NCBI RefSeq assembly: GCF_042652345.1
Contig: NZ_JBHSJJ010000002.1
Span: 62,001 to 126,000 of the forward strand
Source of the DNA: Negadavirga shengliensis
Lineage (GTDB): Bacteria > Bacteroidota > Bacteroidia > Cytophagales > Cyclobacteriaceae
DNA: 64,000 bases
Direction of reading: 5' to 3'
Shown here piece after piece: positions 44,736-53,727 of this stretch. Below the pieces are notes generated by a model. It did not search any database and was not told the DNA's origin. It saw only the letters and a program-made list of their open reading frames with translations. The translations under genes were made by a program, and so were the position numbers. The stretch's first letter is position 1. Each line of letters begins with the position of its first letter.

Positions 44736-46904
44736 TCAATCAAATTCCACCACCACGCTTTTGCCGGCATATACGCCTTGAGGCAGCTCCACAACGACTT
44801 GGGTACCGCTATTATTTGGATCCGGCGAGGTTTTAATCCCCTCCCTTCTGCTGAGATAGCTTCCGGAAACCATCAGCACAAGTTGATCCGATTTTCTGGA
44901 GGGATCGGAAACGGCCATGGATTTTAGCCGGCCACCTTCCATTTTAAGCATGGCCATGCCGGGACGGTCCAGGGCAACCCGCAAGCCGTCGGCCATTTGC
45001 AATTCCCCCGGTGCATAAAATGCGATCTGACATATTCCCAGCTTCCTGTTGACCACCGCCTGCATCTCCGAATTGTTGGCAAGGACCTCGATACCCCGGT
45101 TGTCGGCACTGGTTCCGGATAATTCCCCCTCAGTAATATTGGGGACTACAATGTATTGATAAGACGCATTTTCCGGGTTGATGCCATGGTCAAACCACAA
45201 CATGAAAACATCTTCCCTGACGACTTCCTCTGATATGTTTTTCTGGTCGGTGATATCGGACCAACGTCCCTTTTCCTCCTGATTGGACAGTTGTATACTT
45301 ACAGGTTCCGGGAAAATATACCCCACCTTATCATGATAGACATATTTGACCGCATCCAGCCCGCGCCTGCCGTGGGGGATTTTTTTCGCTTCCCCCTGCT
45401 GCATGACGGTCACATCACTTCGCATCAGCACCTGGTTAATGGTCGTGGCCACCGGCAAACCCGCGTCCGACCTGATATCCGTTCCCAAACAGACATACTC
45501 CTCATCAAAAAAGAACCATGATTTTTTGGCCTCCACTCCATCATGGGGGCTTTTAAAATCAAATGCGACCGCCCCATACAGACCATCGGTAACTGCGCCC
45601 ACAAAGTCGGTCAGGCCATCCAACTGGATATTGTCCGGTCCATGGAGCTTTGGTTTTTGCAGAATGGTGGTGCCGGATATCTTCTGCCAGTCGTAGACCG
45701 GCCAAATATCGTGGTACTCATCTCCCTTGAGCATGAGATAATTTGTGCCGTCCGCCCTATGGTGGGTGGTGATCCCGGGGCCGTTGTAAGGCTCCTCCAT
45801 ATTCCTGTTTCGGGTAGAAAACATCCTCACCGTGGTATAGAATTTCGGTCTTTGGAAAACAAAATGTTCTGTTTGCCAAAAGAATTTGCTGAAGGACCGG
45901 GTGGGTGATATCTCCCCTTTTCTTAATTTCAGTATCTCCTCCAATTCATCCCTCCGGTAATCTGTGCTGAACAGCATTTTTTCTACCTCATCGGTCCCTT
46001 TGGGTTGAAAACCCGCTTTATTGGATATGCTTCGGTTTTTTACACTGATGTCTTCATAGATACCGTATACCAACTGCTTGTATACCCCATCCAGATAATA
46101 GTCGGCCAGCTGGTCGATTTTCTCTTTTGAGAAGGCATATTTTGTCCCGGCGACATAATAGGACCATTCCCCGAAAGCATTTGCGTATTTGCCATAACCG
46201 TAGGAGGTGGTGTTGTTTACCCTGTCATGCCTATGATGGAAACTGTAATCATGCTGCATGCCCCGCTCGCCCGTGCTGAACTTTATTTCTCCCTCTATGA
46301 TTTTGATCACCTCATCAAATCCCTCATGATCTTCCATGAACAACAGGTTTTTGGCCAAGATCCCCGCAATGACGATCCTGTCACCGCTGGGCCTGGCCCC
46401 GGAAGCTTCCATGTGTGCCCTGCCAATGATCGGCTGCGCCCCCTGCACCAGGTCACCGGGCAGTTCTTCTCCCATTAACAGCATCAGATGCACCAGATTG
46501 GTGGGCGTGGTGATTTGGTTGTTGTGCCAGTTATCGCCAAAAAAATCATGGTCCACCCAATATTTCAATGAGGCGGTGATCCTTTCCTTCAACATCCCAT
46601 TTTGATGGTATGTTGATCCTTCTTTTTTATACGCTCTGGCAAGATCAACAAGATCCTCGGTATGTCTCCTATGTGGAAAACCCGCTGTTCGGCTTAGGTC
46701 AGCATAATTGATATCTCTAAAACTGCCGTCCTTGCTCATTCTTCCCAAGATCTCTTCAACGGCCTCATCCTCGACATCCATCTTCATCAGCTCATCCACC
46801 ACCTTTTTTTTGATGGTAGCGAAATCATTTTGTTGGGCGGAGGCCGATAAAAACATAAAAAGGCAAACCAGAATTAAAACAGGTGTTTTGTAAGCTGAAG
46901 TCAT
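44736..46904 (-). CDS. PL8 family polysaccharide lyase (chondroitin/hyaluronan/xanthan lyase-like)
   Basis: This 722-residue secreted lyase has a signal peptide (CLFMFLSASAQ), an alpha/alpha toroid and a beta-sandwich C-terminus. PL8 features are an Asn-containing segment near 125-133 (NWHNNQITTP), the catalytic block MQHDYSFHHRHDRVNNTTSY with His226 and Tyr235 spaced nine apart as in characterised PL8 enzymes, and MEEPYNGPGITTHHRADGTN. WPVYDWQKISGTT matches the conserved W-P-x-x-D-W...PGTT. PL8 lyases cleave uronic-acid linkages of chondroitin, hyaluronan or xanthan. A perfect 12-bp inverted repeat lies 35 bp upstream of the start codon. Confidence 0.92.
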   Translation of the reverse strand: MTSAYKTPVLILVCLFMFLSASAQQNDFATIKKKVVDELMKMDVEDEAVEEILGRMSKDGSFRDINYADLSRTAGFPHRRHTEDLVDLARAYKKEGSTYHQNGMLKERITASLKYWVDHDFFGDNWHNNQITTPTNLVHLMLLMGEELPGDLVQGAQPIIGRAHMEASGARPSGDRIVIAGILAKNLLFMEDHEGFDEVIKIIEGEIKFSTGERGMQHDYSFHHRHDRVNNTTSYGYGKYANAFGEWSYYVAGTKYAFSKEKIDQLADYYLDGVYKQLVYGIYEDISVKNRSISNKAGFQPKGTDEVEKMLFSTDYRRDELEEILKLRKGEISPTRSFSKFFWQTEHFVFQRPKFYTTVRMFSTRNRNMEEPYNGPGITTHHRADGTNYLMLKGDEYHDIWPVYDWQKISGTTILQKPKLHGPDNIQLDGLTDFVGAVTDGLYGAVAFDFKSPHDGVEAKKSWFFFDEEYVCLGTDIRSDAGLPVATTINQVLMRSDVTVMQQGEAKKIPHGRRGLDAVKYVYHDKVGYIFPEPVSIQLSNQEEKGRWSDITDQKNISEEVVREDVFMLWFDHGINPENASYQYIVVPNITEGELSGTSADNRGIEVLANNSEMQAVVNRKLGICQIAFYAPGELQMADGLRVALDRPGMAMLKMEGGRLKSMAVSDPSRKSDQLVLMVSGSYLSRREGIKTSPDPNNSGTQVVVELPQGVYAGKSVVVEFD

Positions 46905-46938
46905 GGATTTAAGGTTTTGGGTGAATTGCCGAATCAGT

Positions 46939-46965
46939 CAAAAGGCAAATTATATTTGCCTTTTG
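46939..46965. promoter_or_regulatory. Perfect 12-bp inverted repeat upstream of the PL8 lyase gene
   Basis: The arms CAAAAGGCAAAT and ATTTGCCTTTTG flank a 3-bp spacer, 35 bp before the lyase ATG. There is no T-run on the minus strand, so it is not a terminator of that transcript. It is a candidate operator or 5'-leader hairpin; no known regulator binding site is recognised. Confidence 0.55.
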
Positions 46966-47108
46966 GAAAGTAACAAAAATCCGCAAGAATGTCCTTATCC
47001 AAACGGATGAATGGCAAAAGTTTGGTCTAAATTGCTACTTTTGAATAAATTATTTTACAAATGAAACCCCGGTCATAGCCAACATCACTGTAACTGTGCT
47101 CTATACAC

Positions 47109-48026
47109 ATGATCCAAGGAACCCACAACGCCATAGAAGACCCCAGAAACGAACACATCAAAATTTTTATCAATGGGGAGTTGCTGCCCCGTCCGGACGC
47201 CAAGATATCCGTTTATGACAGCGGCTATCTCGTGGGAGATGGTGTTTGGGAAGGTTTTCGGGTACATAAAGGCAGAATGATTTTTATCCGCCAGCACCTG
47301 GACCGGCTCTGGCAGTCGGCCAAAGTGGTCGGAATGAATTTACCCTTCAGCAAAGAGGACCTGGTCGCCAATGTCCAAAAAACGCTCGATGCCAACGGTA
47401 TGGAAGACCATATCCATGTGCGCGTGATGGTCACGAGGGGCATCAAAAAAACCCCTTCCCAGGATCCCAGGTTTACCGTATCAGGTCCTAATGTGGTGAT
47501 CATCGCCGAACACAAAAAAGCATCCGCGGAAACCAAAAAGCAGGGTGTCTCCCTTTTTACCTCCACCATCAGGAGGGGATCTCCGGACTATCTGGATCCA
47601 CGGCTCAACTGCCACAGCAAACTGCATGAAGTGCAGGCCCTTATCCAAGCCCTGGAAGCCGGCGCGGACGAAGCCCTGATGCTGGATATCCAGGGCTTTG
47701 TGGCCACCTGCAATGCCACCAACTTTTTCATGGTAAAGGGAAATGAAGTCTGGACCTCCACGGGTCAGTACTGCATGAACGGCATCACCCGCGGCCATGT
47801 CATTTCGCTCTGCCACCAAAACGGGATCATTTGCAAACAAAAAAATTTCTCTCTTTTCGATACCTATGGGGCAGATGAGGCATTTGTCACGGGCAGTTTT
47901 GGCGGGATCACACCGGTCAACAAAATCGACGGCAAACCTATTGGCAACGGCGGCATGGGAGAACTTACCCGGAAAATCCACCAGTTGTACCAAGACCTGA
48001 TCACCTCTGAAATCCACTCCCAATGA
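47109..48026 (+). CDS. PLP-dependent aminotransferase class IV with unusual catalytic-lysine region
   Basis: This 305-residue protein has the fold-type IV layout: FINGELLPRPDAKISVYDSG and GDGVWEGFRV at the N-terminus, ADEALMLDIQGFVATCNATN for PLP phosphate contacts, and GSFGGITPVNKIDGKPIG near the end. In class IV enzymes the Schiff-base lysine sits in a stretch such as IKSLN or LKHLN. Here the ungapped equivalent reads RLNCHSKLHEV, with Asn167 at the lysine position and Lys171 four residues later. The protein therefore either uses Lys171 or belongs to a divergent branch. Its stop overlaps the start of the P-loop gene by 4 bp. Substrate is unknown. Confidence 0.85.
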   Translation: MIQGTHNAIEDPRNEHIKIFINGELLPRPDAKISVYDSGYLVGDGVWEGFRVHKGRMIFIRQHLDRLWQSAKVVGMNLPFSKEDLVANVQKTLDANGMEDHIHVRVMVTRGIKKTPSQDPRFTVSGPNVVIIAEHKKASAETKKQGVSLFTSTIRRGSPDYLDPRLNCHSKLHEVQALIQALEAGADEALMLDIQGFVATCNATNFFMVKGNEVWTSTGQYCMNGITRGHVISLCHQNGIICKQKNFSLFDTYGADEAFVTGSFGGITPVNKIDGKPIGNGGMGELTRKIHQLYQDLITSEIHSQ

Positions 48027-48754
48027 GCACATCCCCCTTTGTCAAACGCATATCCCTGTGGTCGGGTCCACGCAATATATCCACGGCGCTGATGTATGCC
48101 TTCGCCCAAAGAAAAGACACCAAAGTGTATGATGAACCGTTGTACGGCTACTACCTGTCCCATTCACCGGCAAAAGCCTATCATCCTGGAGCCGAAGAGG
48201 TGATCCAAACCATGGAAAACGACGGTGGGAAAGTGGTGGAGATGATGCTTCAAAACACAGAAAAACCGGTGCTTTTTTTCAAAAACATGACCCATCACCT
48301 GCTTGACCTGGACCGTTCATTTATGAAAGGGCTTGTCAACATCATTCTAACCCGCGATCCGGTCGAAATGCTGCCTTCTTTTGCCGAAGTGATTGACGCA
48401 CCTTCAATGGACGACGTGGGGTACAAAATGCACATCGACCTCCTCGGAAACCTCGAGGCTATGGGACTTCCTGTCATCGTTATTAATTCCAAATCTATTT
48501 TAGAAAACCCGGAACACCAATTGAAAAAACTATGCGAGGCCATAGAGATTCCTTTCGATAAAAACATGCTTCAATGGGAAACCGGTCCGCGTCCTGAAGA
48601 CGGCTGCTGGGCAAAATACTGGTATGGCAACATCCATCGTTCTACTGGCTTTATGCCCTACAAGCCCAAAACCGTTCCTTTCCCTGAAAAATTAAAGCCG
48701 CTTTTGAACGAGTGCCTCCCCTATTATCGGCAATTGATGGAAAAGGCATTGTGA
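48023..48754 (+). CDS. Sulfotransferase-like P-loop protein coupled to the aminotransferase
   Basis: This 243-residue protein opens with ISLWSGPRNISTALMYAF, a P-loop like the 5'-phosphosulfate-binding loop of sulfotransferases, followed by DEPLYGYYL. The 3'-phosphate site is matched by INIILTRDPVEMLPSFAEV. The gene overlaps the aminotransferase by 4 bp. From memory, plant branched-chain-aminotransferase-like proteins combine a P-loop region of this type with a class IV aminotransferase, which supports a joint function. Whether it moves sulfate, a phosphate or another group is not known. Confidence 0.8.
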   Translation: MSTSPFVKRISLWSGPRNISTALMYAFAQRKDTKVYDEPLYGYYLSHSPAKAYHPGAEEVIQTMENDGGKVVEMMLQNTEKPVLFFKNMTHHLLDLDRSFMKGLVNIILTRDPVEMLPSFAEVIDAPSMDDVGYKMHIDLLGNLEAMGLPVIVINSKSILENPEHQLKKLCEAIEIPFDKNMLQWETGPRPEDGCWAKYWYGNIHRSTGFMPYKPKTVPFPEKLKPLLNECLPYYRQLMEKAL

Positions 48755-48877
48755 AATTATTATCCCAAGTGGTATTTATATGCGCAGCTGCTTCGCACGC
48801 CAAAAAAAGATCTGTTCTTTCCATAATAAGCCAGGCATTGCTGTCTATCTGGCTGTACCGAATGTGAAGTGTCCGCT

Positions 48878-49768
48878 TTAAGGTTTTTCTATCAATTCCA
48901 GAATCTGCTTTTTGGCTTTTCTGGATTCCGGTAAATTGAGCAGCATCCAGGTGTGGAACATACCAGGAAACTCATGGTAGCTGAGTGCAATGCCTTTTTC
49001 ATCCGCCATTGCTTTTAGCTTTCTTGCATCTGCTGCCAAAATCTCTCTCGATCCCATAAAAACCGAGATCTCCCCAAGTCCATCCAATGGTCCGTTGATG
49101 GGGCTCAGCAGATAATGATGAAGATGTGCGCCGCCAGCATATGCCTTTCCGGCTAGCTGCAAACCATCCACGCCCAAAAAGGAATCAGAGGGGTCTATGT
49201 CCCTTATTTCAGGGTTGAGCAGGCTTAAATCCAACCAAGGGGAGAGCAGTATTATCCTGTGTGGTTGGGGGATCTTTTTGTTCTTCATGAACTGGGCAAG
49301 GGCAAGGGCCAAACCGCCTCCGGCAGAGTCCCCCATAAGGATGAACTTATCCGGGTCCACCGAGCCCACCAGCCTCTTATAAAGTTCGCTGACCATGGCT
49401 ATGGTATCCTTATAGGTATGGACAGGGGCAAGTGGATAATCAGGGGCGGTTATGGTACACCCCGACTTGTTCACCAACATGGATAAAAACCCCCAGTGAG
49501 GACGGGAAAAACTTTGAACATAGGCCCCGCCGTGAAAATACAGGATGTGTTTCCCTTCTCTGTCCGCGCAATGTTTCGGGCTCAAAGTAAAAACATTATG
49601 GTCCTGTAGCTGGTATTTCTTCACGTTGCAGACTTCCCGTGCTTTTCGGGTAGGTTCAGAAGAACTGAAAAGATCGAATTTATTATACTTAAACTGCCTT
49701 TTAAGTAGGGTTTTCTTATTTATCAGCTTTAAAAGAACATTGAACAGCCTGCTTTCTAAACTTACCAA
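48878..49768 (-). CDS. Alpha/beta hydrolase, hormone-sensitive-lipase-like esterase
   Basis: This 296-residue hydrolase carries the HSL-family oxyanion motif HGGAY (residues 79-83) and the nucleophile elbow GDSAGGG with Ser148. A catalytic His follows in FPGMFHTWML. It should hydrolyse short- to medium-chain acyl esters. There is no signal peptide, so it is probably cytosolic. It diverges from the acyltransferase gene with 125 bp between the start codons. The same three-part set (HSL esterase, condensation-like acyltransferase, zinc-ribbon membrane protein) is one I recall seeing together in other Bacteroidota, which suggests a common pathway. Confidence 0.9.
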   Translation of the reverse strand: MVSLESRLFNVLLKLINKKTLLKRQFKYNKFDLFSSSEPTRKAREVCNVKKYQLQDHNVFTLSPKHCADREGKHILYFHGGAYVQSFSRPHWGFLSMLVNKSGCTITAPDYPLAPVHTYKDTIAMVSELYKRLVGSVDPDKFILMGDSAGGGLALALAQFMKNKKIPQPHRIILLSPWLDLSLLNPEIRDIDPSDSFLGVDGLQLAGKAYAGGAHLHHYLLSPINGPLDGLGEISVFMGSREILAADARKLKAMADEKGIALSYHEFPGMFHTWMLLNLPESRKAKKQILELIEKP

Positions 49769-49893
49769 GGTATTGGTTTTTAAAATGTAAAAGGATAGAT
49801 TTATCTATCCCTATGCTATCAAACAAAATCAACCGTAAAAACGTTTTTTTTTGTTTATCATTATATCGAAAACCCACATTCCAGGTACTTGCT

Positions 49894-51177
49894 ATGGCCG
49901 ACAAAAATGAATTGGAATATGGCTTTTGGCTGAGATTGGACAATGCAGCAAAAATATACCCTGCAGTCACCAGCAGTGAATTAACCTCTGTGATACGGAT
50001 TTCCGTGGAACTGAAAGAAAGAATAAAAGCAAAGCAGTTCAGTGAAGCCATCAGGGATATTGAAGAAAGGTTCCCATATTACAAAGTAAAACTGAAAAAA
50101 GGTTTTTTTTGGTACTACCTGGAACATCAAAATCTCCCGGTACAGGTGATAGCGGATCATTGGATGCCGTGCAGGACATTCGGAAATGATGAATTGATGT
50201 ACAGGATATTGGTAAAAAAAAATAAAGTAAGCGTAGAATTCTCCCATATCTTAACTGATGGCACAGGTACGTTTGAATTTCTGAAAACCCTTTTATTTAC
50301 CTATTTCATAAAGTGCGGACACGCCATTCCGGATGAAATACCCTGGCTTCAACCCGGTGAAAAGGCTCATCAGGAAGAATATGAAGATGGGTTTAACCGG
50401 TTTTTTAAAAAAATCACTTCTCCAGTGATTTCTGTCCCGAATGCTTTTCATATGCCTTTTCCCTTAAAAGAAAAACCCCGCTTTGAGGTTTTGCTAGGTA
50501 TAATACCGGTAAAGGGGATTTTGATAAAAGCAAAAGCGTATGCCGTCAGCCTTACCGAATATCTGGTTGCTGTCTACTTGTTTGCCTCACAGAAAGTGTA
50601 TCAGGAACTTCCCCGTCAGAAAAAACGTCACAGCAATAAAATAATAAGGATAGAAGTGCCGGTAAATCTGCGTAACCTGTACCGTACGAAAACAATGAGG
50701 AATTTTTCTTTGTACGTAATGCCGGAGATTGATATGCGCCTGGGCTGGTACACTTTTGAAGAACTGCTAAAAGTCGTACATTATCAGATGCAGTTGGAAA
50801 CCGACAAAAAACTGATCGGCAAGATGATTTCCAGACATGTGGGTGGTGAAAAAAACCTCTTCGTCAGAAGTGTGCCTCTTTTCTTGAAATCCCTCATCCT
50901 TAGCAAACTATATGCCCGGGGAACCAGCAAATACAGCGGCGTTGTCACTAATTTGGGAAAGGTGGATTTTGGCACAGATCTTAATGCCCTGATTAAAAGG
51001 GTGGTTTTCATACCGCCCCCACCAAGTAAAATTTTGAAGACCAACTGTGGAATAGTGGGATTTGAAAACGAGTTGGTGCTGAGCTTCGGTAACATTACCA
51101 CTTCCAGAGAGCTTGAAAAGCATTTCTTTAGGTTTCTGAGCAGTCAAGGAATTCCCGTTAAAATTGAAAAGTACTAA
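49894..51177 (+). CDS. Condensation-domain-like (alcohol) acyltransferase
   Basis: The start at 49894 (427 residues) is chosen because the N-terminal 27 residues of the longer frame from 49813 look unstructured; the longer start remains possible. The fold is that of CoA-dependent acyltransferases and NRPS condensation domains. The catalytic motif H-x3-D-G occurs as SHILTDG (His118, Asp122), and a second conserved stretch near 370 (GVVTNLGKVDFG) corresponds to the D-F-G-W-like region. Relatives are annotated as alcohol acetyltransferases. It probably transfers an acyl group to an alcohol or amine; neither donor nor acceptor is known. Confidence 0.82.
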   Translation: MADKNELEYGFWLRLDNAAKIYPAVTSSELTSVIRISVELKERIKAKQFSEAIRDIEERFPYYKVKLKKGFFWYYLEHQNLPVQVIADHWMPCRTFGNDELMYRILVKKNKVSVEFSHILTDGTGTFEFLKTLLFTYFIKCGHAIPDEIPWLQPGEKAHQEEYEDGFNRFFKKITSPVISVPNAFHMPFPLKEKPRFEVLLGIIPVKGILIKAKAYAVSLTEYLVAVYLFASQKVYQELPRQKKRHSNKIIRIEVPVNLRNLYRTKTMRNFSLYVMPEIDMRLGWYTFEELLKVVHYQMQLETDKKLIGKMISRHVGGEKNLFVRSVPLFLKSLILSKLYARGTSKYSGVVTNLGKVDFGTDLNALIKRVVFIPPPPSKILKTNCGIVGFENELVLSFGNITTSRELEKHFFRFLSSQGIPVKIEKY

Positions 51178-51190
51178 CCTTATGAAACCT

Positions 51191-51275
51191 AGCATGACGA
51201 AAACGTCAGACACTGTGATGCCCGAATCGAGTTCCCCGAAACAAGTTCGGGGCAGGCCAGGATAGGCTATCCCGG
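51191..51275 (+). repeat. Dispersed extragenic repeat (copy B)
   Basis: AGCATGACGAAAACGTCAGA begins a stretch with GATGCCCGAATCGAG and an inverted repeat CCCCGAAACAAGTTCGGGG (about 51230-51248). It resembles the copies at 3630-3704 and 60863-60937 in motif order. It lies between the acyltransferase and zinc-ribbon genes. Confidence 0.5.
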
Positions 51276-51324
51276 TCTAAGGCGCGGGACAAGTTATGGC
51301 CTATTAAGAAAAAATTATAATCAT

Positions 51325-52047
51325 ATGGAAATTTGCAAAAATTGTGGTGTGATGCTAGAACCTGACATGAAGGTTTGTCCTCTATGTGAAACGCCACTCG
51401 GCGTCGGCCGTGCTGCTGATAAGGATGTCTCTGATAATGAACGAGACCACTTTAGCAGGAGGGCGCGCTTTGATGACCGACGAATGAGCAGCCCTCAAAG
51501 AAAGGCCACATGGGAACTTGTATCCATCATTCTTATCCTTTTAGTCATTACTACAAGCCTCATCAATTATATCATTAATAGAGAAATTTCCTGGTCAGAA
51601 TACCCTGTGGCTGTATTCCTGATCATCTTCTCTTATGTTTCATCCTTTGCTTTTCTTGATAAAAAAAGGGAAATCCAGGTGTTTTGTGCATTCCTGACAG
51701 CTTCTTTGGCTATATTTATGCTGGATTCCTTTACTGGGGGCAAAAGCTGGGCGATACATTTGGGCATTCCCCTTTTATTTTTTTCAAATATGGTTTTCAT
51801 CGGAGTATTGGTGGTTTTTAGAAACGCCATCCAAAGAGGAATTAACCTCATCGCCTATTCCTTCTTTGCCACCGCCCTGCTCTGCTTATGTGTAGAAGCC
51901 AGTACCGACCTGTATATAACCGGTCGCATCAACCTGTTCTGGAGCCTTATTGTGAGCGCCTGTGTACTTCCGGTAGCAGCGGTTTTGCTTTTCATGCATC
52001 ACAGAATGAAGAAGGGCAGGGACCTTAACAGAATATTTCACGTTTGA
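51325..52047 (+). CDS. Zinc-ribbon membrane protein (DUF6320-like)
   Basis: This 240-residue protein begins with a zinc-ribbon: Cys4, Cys7, Cys18 and Cys21 (MEICKNCGVMLEPDMKVCPL, then CETPLG). A charged linker leads to about six hydrophobic segments (VSIILILLVITTSLINYII, YPVAVFLIIFSYVSSFAFL, IPLLFFSNMVFIGVLVVF and others). I match it to the DUF6320 family by layout; the function is unknown. It follows the acyltransferase gene by 147 bp, which contain a dispersed repeat. The zinc-ribbon suggests protein or nucleic-acid contact on the cytosolic side. Confidence 0.75.
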   Translation: MEICKNCGVMLEPDMKVCPLCETPLGVGRAADKDVSDNERDHFSRRARFDDRRMSSPQRKATWELVSIILILLVITTSLINYIINREISWSEYPVAVFLIIFSYVSSFAFLDKKREIQVFCAFLTASLAIFMLDSFTGGKSWAIHLGIPLLFFSNMVFIGVLVVFRNAIQRGINLIAYSFFATALLCLCVEASTDLYITGRINLFWSLIVSACVLPVAAVLLFMHHRMKKGRDLNRIFHV

Positions 52048-52212
52048 GAGCCCATATACTTTCGCTGATTTGATCTAAATGAAATTGTACAATTTCATTT
52101 AATTACCAAAAACAATAAACATTATTATATTTAGCCTGTTAAAAGTCATATATTAGTTCTCTTAGTTGGATTCATGGGCAATGGATTATTCATCACTTGA
52201 AAAAAGGATTAA

Positions 52213-53727
52213 ATGAAAAATATCGCTATCATCGGCGGGGGAGCCTGTGGGGTATCTGTTTTTATCGAATTATTTTTAAAAATCACCTCCATGGACCTGA
52301 CCGGAAAAGTCAGCATCACCTGGTTCGAAAAAAACAAAGACCTGGGGTATGGCCTAGCTTTCGGAACCAGGGAAGAAGGCCATCTTCTGAATACACAGGC
52401 CGATTTAATGGGGATTTATGCCGATGAACCCGATCATTTTGCCGAGTGGCTGAAAGTCCATGGCGGCAAAAAACGCGAAGAAGTTAAAGGACAGGGATCC
52501 GAAGAAAATGCATATACGGCCCGCATCCTGTATGGACACTATCTGGCCGAACAGGCAAAGAAATACTTGAAAAAAAGCGAAAAAGTGGGCTTACGGGTCA
52601 ATGCCATCCATGCAGAAATCATAGATTTTGACCATACTGCCGCAGGCTATATCCTTAAAGATCATGCGGGCAAGCAATATGAATGCGATTTCACCATTCT
52701 TTGTCTGGGCACTCCGAAACCCAATACCTATAAGGAGTTTCTAAAATATGAACTATACATTGATTTTCCCTGGCCCTCGGAACCGATTGTTAGAAAATTG
52801 GAGACGGACATAGGGCATGTCGGGGTTCTGGGATGCAGTTTAAGCGCCATTGATACCGTGATGACTTTGGAGGATCACGGTTATAAAGGCAAAATATTGC
52901 TTTTTTCTCCCGATGGCCTCATGCCCAGGGTCCAACCTGCCGGGCACAATGAGGTAGAAAGAAAGCATTTGACGATCAAAAACGTTCACCAGTATAAAAG
53001 AAAATTTCTCAAGAGAATCAATACCAAAGCACTTTTTAGAATGTACCGGAAGGATGTGGAACATAATCTTGGAAAAAAGGTGAACTGGAAATCCCTCAAC
53101 CGGATCGGAAAGGACGCCTTCAAATTGTTGAAAAAGGATGTTGAGGAGGCCGGGACAGGTGGAGATGCCTTGATGAACTTGGCTTATTCACTTCGCTATG
53201 ATGCTTCAAAGATCTGGATGGGCATGAGCACGGACGAAAAGGTAAAATTCATGAAGTGGCTTGGGCCGCACTGGGCCATCAACAGGCATGGCATGCCTTT
53301 GTACAACGCCAAACGGCTCCTTCACCTGATGGAAAACAACACGCTTAAGGTGGTGCCCTTCTTGCAAGAGGTAAAATATAACGGGCGGGAAGGAAAATTC
53401 TCCATCCGTTGCGCGGATAGGGAATACCAGGTTGATCTACTGATCAACGCCACGGGAAGCCCCTCCAAACTGGAAGAGATGAACACAGAGCTGGTAGGGA
53501 ATATTCTAAAAAAGGACATCATAAAACCTTATCCGGCAGGTGGTGCTGTAGTGAATGAAAGGACCATGCAGCTTATGGCCAAAAACGCCGGCGATGGATT
53601 ATTTGCCCTGGGGCATCTGGTCAATGGCCAATTGATGGATGTAAATGCCATTTGGTTCAATGTCAAAACGGTCAAATTATTAAGCCAGGAGGTGATCTTC
53701 AAAATCCAGCAGGATGCAGTTTCTTGA
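52213..53727 (+). CDS. FAD/NAD(P)-binding protein (NAD_binding_9 type)
   Basis: This 504-residue flavoprotein has the dinucleotide motif MKNIAIIGGGACGVSVF at its start and the family block GYGLAFGTREEGHLLNTQAD. A second Rossmann motif is GHVGVLGCSLSAIDTVMTLE. NAD_binding_9 proteins are FAD-dependent oxidoreductases, among them some hydroxylases, with mostly unknown substrates. Its stop overlaps the AEC transporter start by 14 bp, so the two are translationally coupled. Confidence 0.87.
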   Translation: MKNIAIIGGGACGVSVFIELFLKITSMDLTGKVSITWFEKNKDLGYGLAFGTREEGHLLNTQADLMGIYADEPDHFAEWLKVHGGKKREEVKGQGSEENAYTARILYGHYLAEQAKKYLKKSEKVGLRVNAIHAEIIDFDHTAAGYILKDHAGKQYECDFTILCLGTPKPNTYKEFLKYELYIDFPWPSEPIVRKLETDIGHVGVLGCSLSAIDTVMTLEDHGYKGKILLFSPDGLMPRVQPAGHNEVERKHLTIKNVHQYKRKFLKRINTKALFRMYRKDVEHNLGKKVNWKSLNRIGKDAFKLLKKDVEEAGTGGDALMNLAYSLRYDASKIWMGMSTDEKVKFMKWLGPHWAINRHGMPLYNAKRLLHLMENNTLKVVPFLQEVKYNGREGKFSIRCADREYQVDLLINATGSPSKLEEMNTELVGNILKKDIIKPYPAGGAVVNERTMQLMAKNAGDGLFALGHLVNGQLMDVNAIWFNVKTVKLLSQEVIFKIQQDAVS

